This document shows positions 63,653 through 64,000 of a stretch of DNA of 64,000 nucleotides, piece after piece (position 1 is the first letter of the stretch; each line of letters begins with the position of its first letter). Position numbers and translations under genes: made by a program. The notes beneath the pieces were generated by a model. That model saw only the letters and a program-made list of their open reading frames with translations, searched no databases and was not told the DNA's origin. Origin of the DNA: Theristus sp. LFF4_11 (Eukaryota; Nematoda; Chromadorea; Monhysterida; Xyalidae); contig JASANC010000474.1 of assembly GCA_030248135.1 (NCBI GenBank), positions 1 through 64,000 on the forward strand, in the 5' to 3' direction.

Positions 63653-64000
63653 CTCCTCCCCGGCTAAACTTTCGCTTGTCCGCAAGCGCCGCTAGACGCT
63701 CAGAACGTCGTACCTGTGGCATGGACACGCGGTTGCTCGAGACCGGGGATTCTAGCGTGGCCGCGGGCTGGATCGTGGCGTCGGAGTCTCCGCGCGGTTC
63801 GGGACTCCCCCCGACGGGTCGTACTGCGACGGTGGCGTGCTCTGCAATTTTCAAACGATTGAGGTGTACCGTGTCTATAGGGGTGTCGCAACCAAAGGGG
63901 ACAATACGCGCATTCGTGGCCGTGACTGAAACGATCGTGTAAGGGCCCTTCCATTTTGGCGCGAGTTTTAACGAGACATAGTGGTTCGCGATTCAAGCGA
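63648..64000 (-). CDS. Ty3/gypsy pol C-terminus (integrase GPY/F module), partial
   Basis: The minus-strand frame reads LAPKWKGPYTIVSVTATNAR, IVPFGCDTPIDTVHLNRLK, then a Ser/Pro/Arg-rich tail with RRSERLAALADKRKF and a stop that uses the first bases of the LTR. K/R-W-x-G-P-Y/F and V-H-x-x-R-L-K define the integrase GPY/F module of Ty3/gypsy elements. An in-frame TGA at 63,993-63,995 may mean that this copy is dead, or that the true frame shifts near the edge. Confidence 0.85.

Overview
This is a eukaryotic, invertebrate window. It has short GT-AG introns, split genes, SINE, Helitron and LTR transposons, and metazoan proteins. A PINK1 N-terminus and C-terminal tail that recall nematode PINK-1, and two kinase-less activin-receptor/Ly6-like surface proteins in tandem, make a nematode or close ecdysozoan the best guess. 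This is inference, not proof. No bacterial-type genes, rRNA or functional tRNA were found. LEFT PART (1-26,990, + strand): an array of about 40 small exons encoding Cys/His (C2H2-like) zinc-finger modules. Nearly all internal exons are phase 1-1. Two exon types alternate: type A is a C2H2 finger followed by Y-x-C; type B supplies the remaining C and the H-x4-H of a second finger, then a D-N...L...L...CFP motif. They are interspersed with exons carrying a sumoylation consensus (VKTEP, VKQE) plus a SUMO-interaction motif (PIVVVSD-like). The array ends at 26,721 in a clean ING-type PHD finger followed by AATAAA. Three tandem units share the same module order (about 100-2,542; 3,330-6,829; 7,176-26,721). 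The first two look shorter and partly decayed, and the third is a long, fully phase-consistent gene. I recognise no named family for the whole protein, and it is the most novel thing here. MIDDLE (28,475-51,151, - strand): a mucolipin (TRPML) channel gene with ten exons, one of whose introns holds about 9.5 kb of repeats, followed upstream by a PINK1 kinase gene with eight exons. Both products act in organelle quality control (lysosomal ion channel, mitophagy kinase), though adjacency alone does not show coregulation. RIGHT PART (51,400-64,000): some unresolved exons, two tandem genes for small secreted/membrane three-finger proteins (52,721-55,716 and 56,990-58,715), then LTR elements. These are a short LTR retrotransposon with unequal LTRs (59,501-62,559; the longer LTR carries a hammerhead-ribozyme-like core) and the 3' end of a Ty3/gypsy element running off the right edge on the - strand. 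REPEATS are unusually varied. They include one complete Helitron, a head-to-tail trio of Helitrons, a two-period satellite (170/120 bp), a 33-bp minisatellite with a 344-bp higher-order period, a foldback element with arms of 15-bp repeats, two palindromic mariner derivatives, four copies of a hairpin MITE, three of a CRE-containing MITE, a tRNA-derived SINE and two C-rich inverted-repeat elements. Exon boundaries were set by eye from splice sites, reading phase and homology; first exons of several genes were not found.
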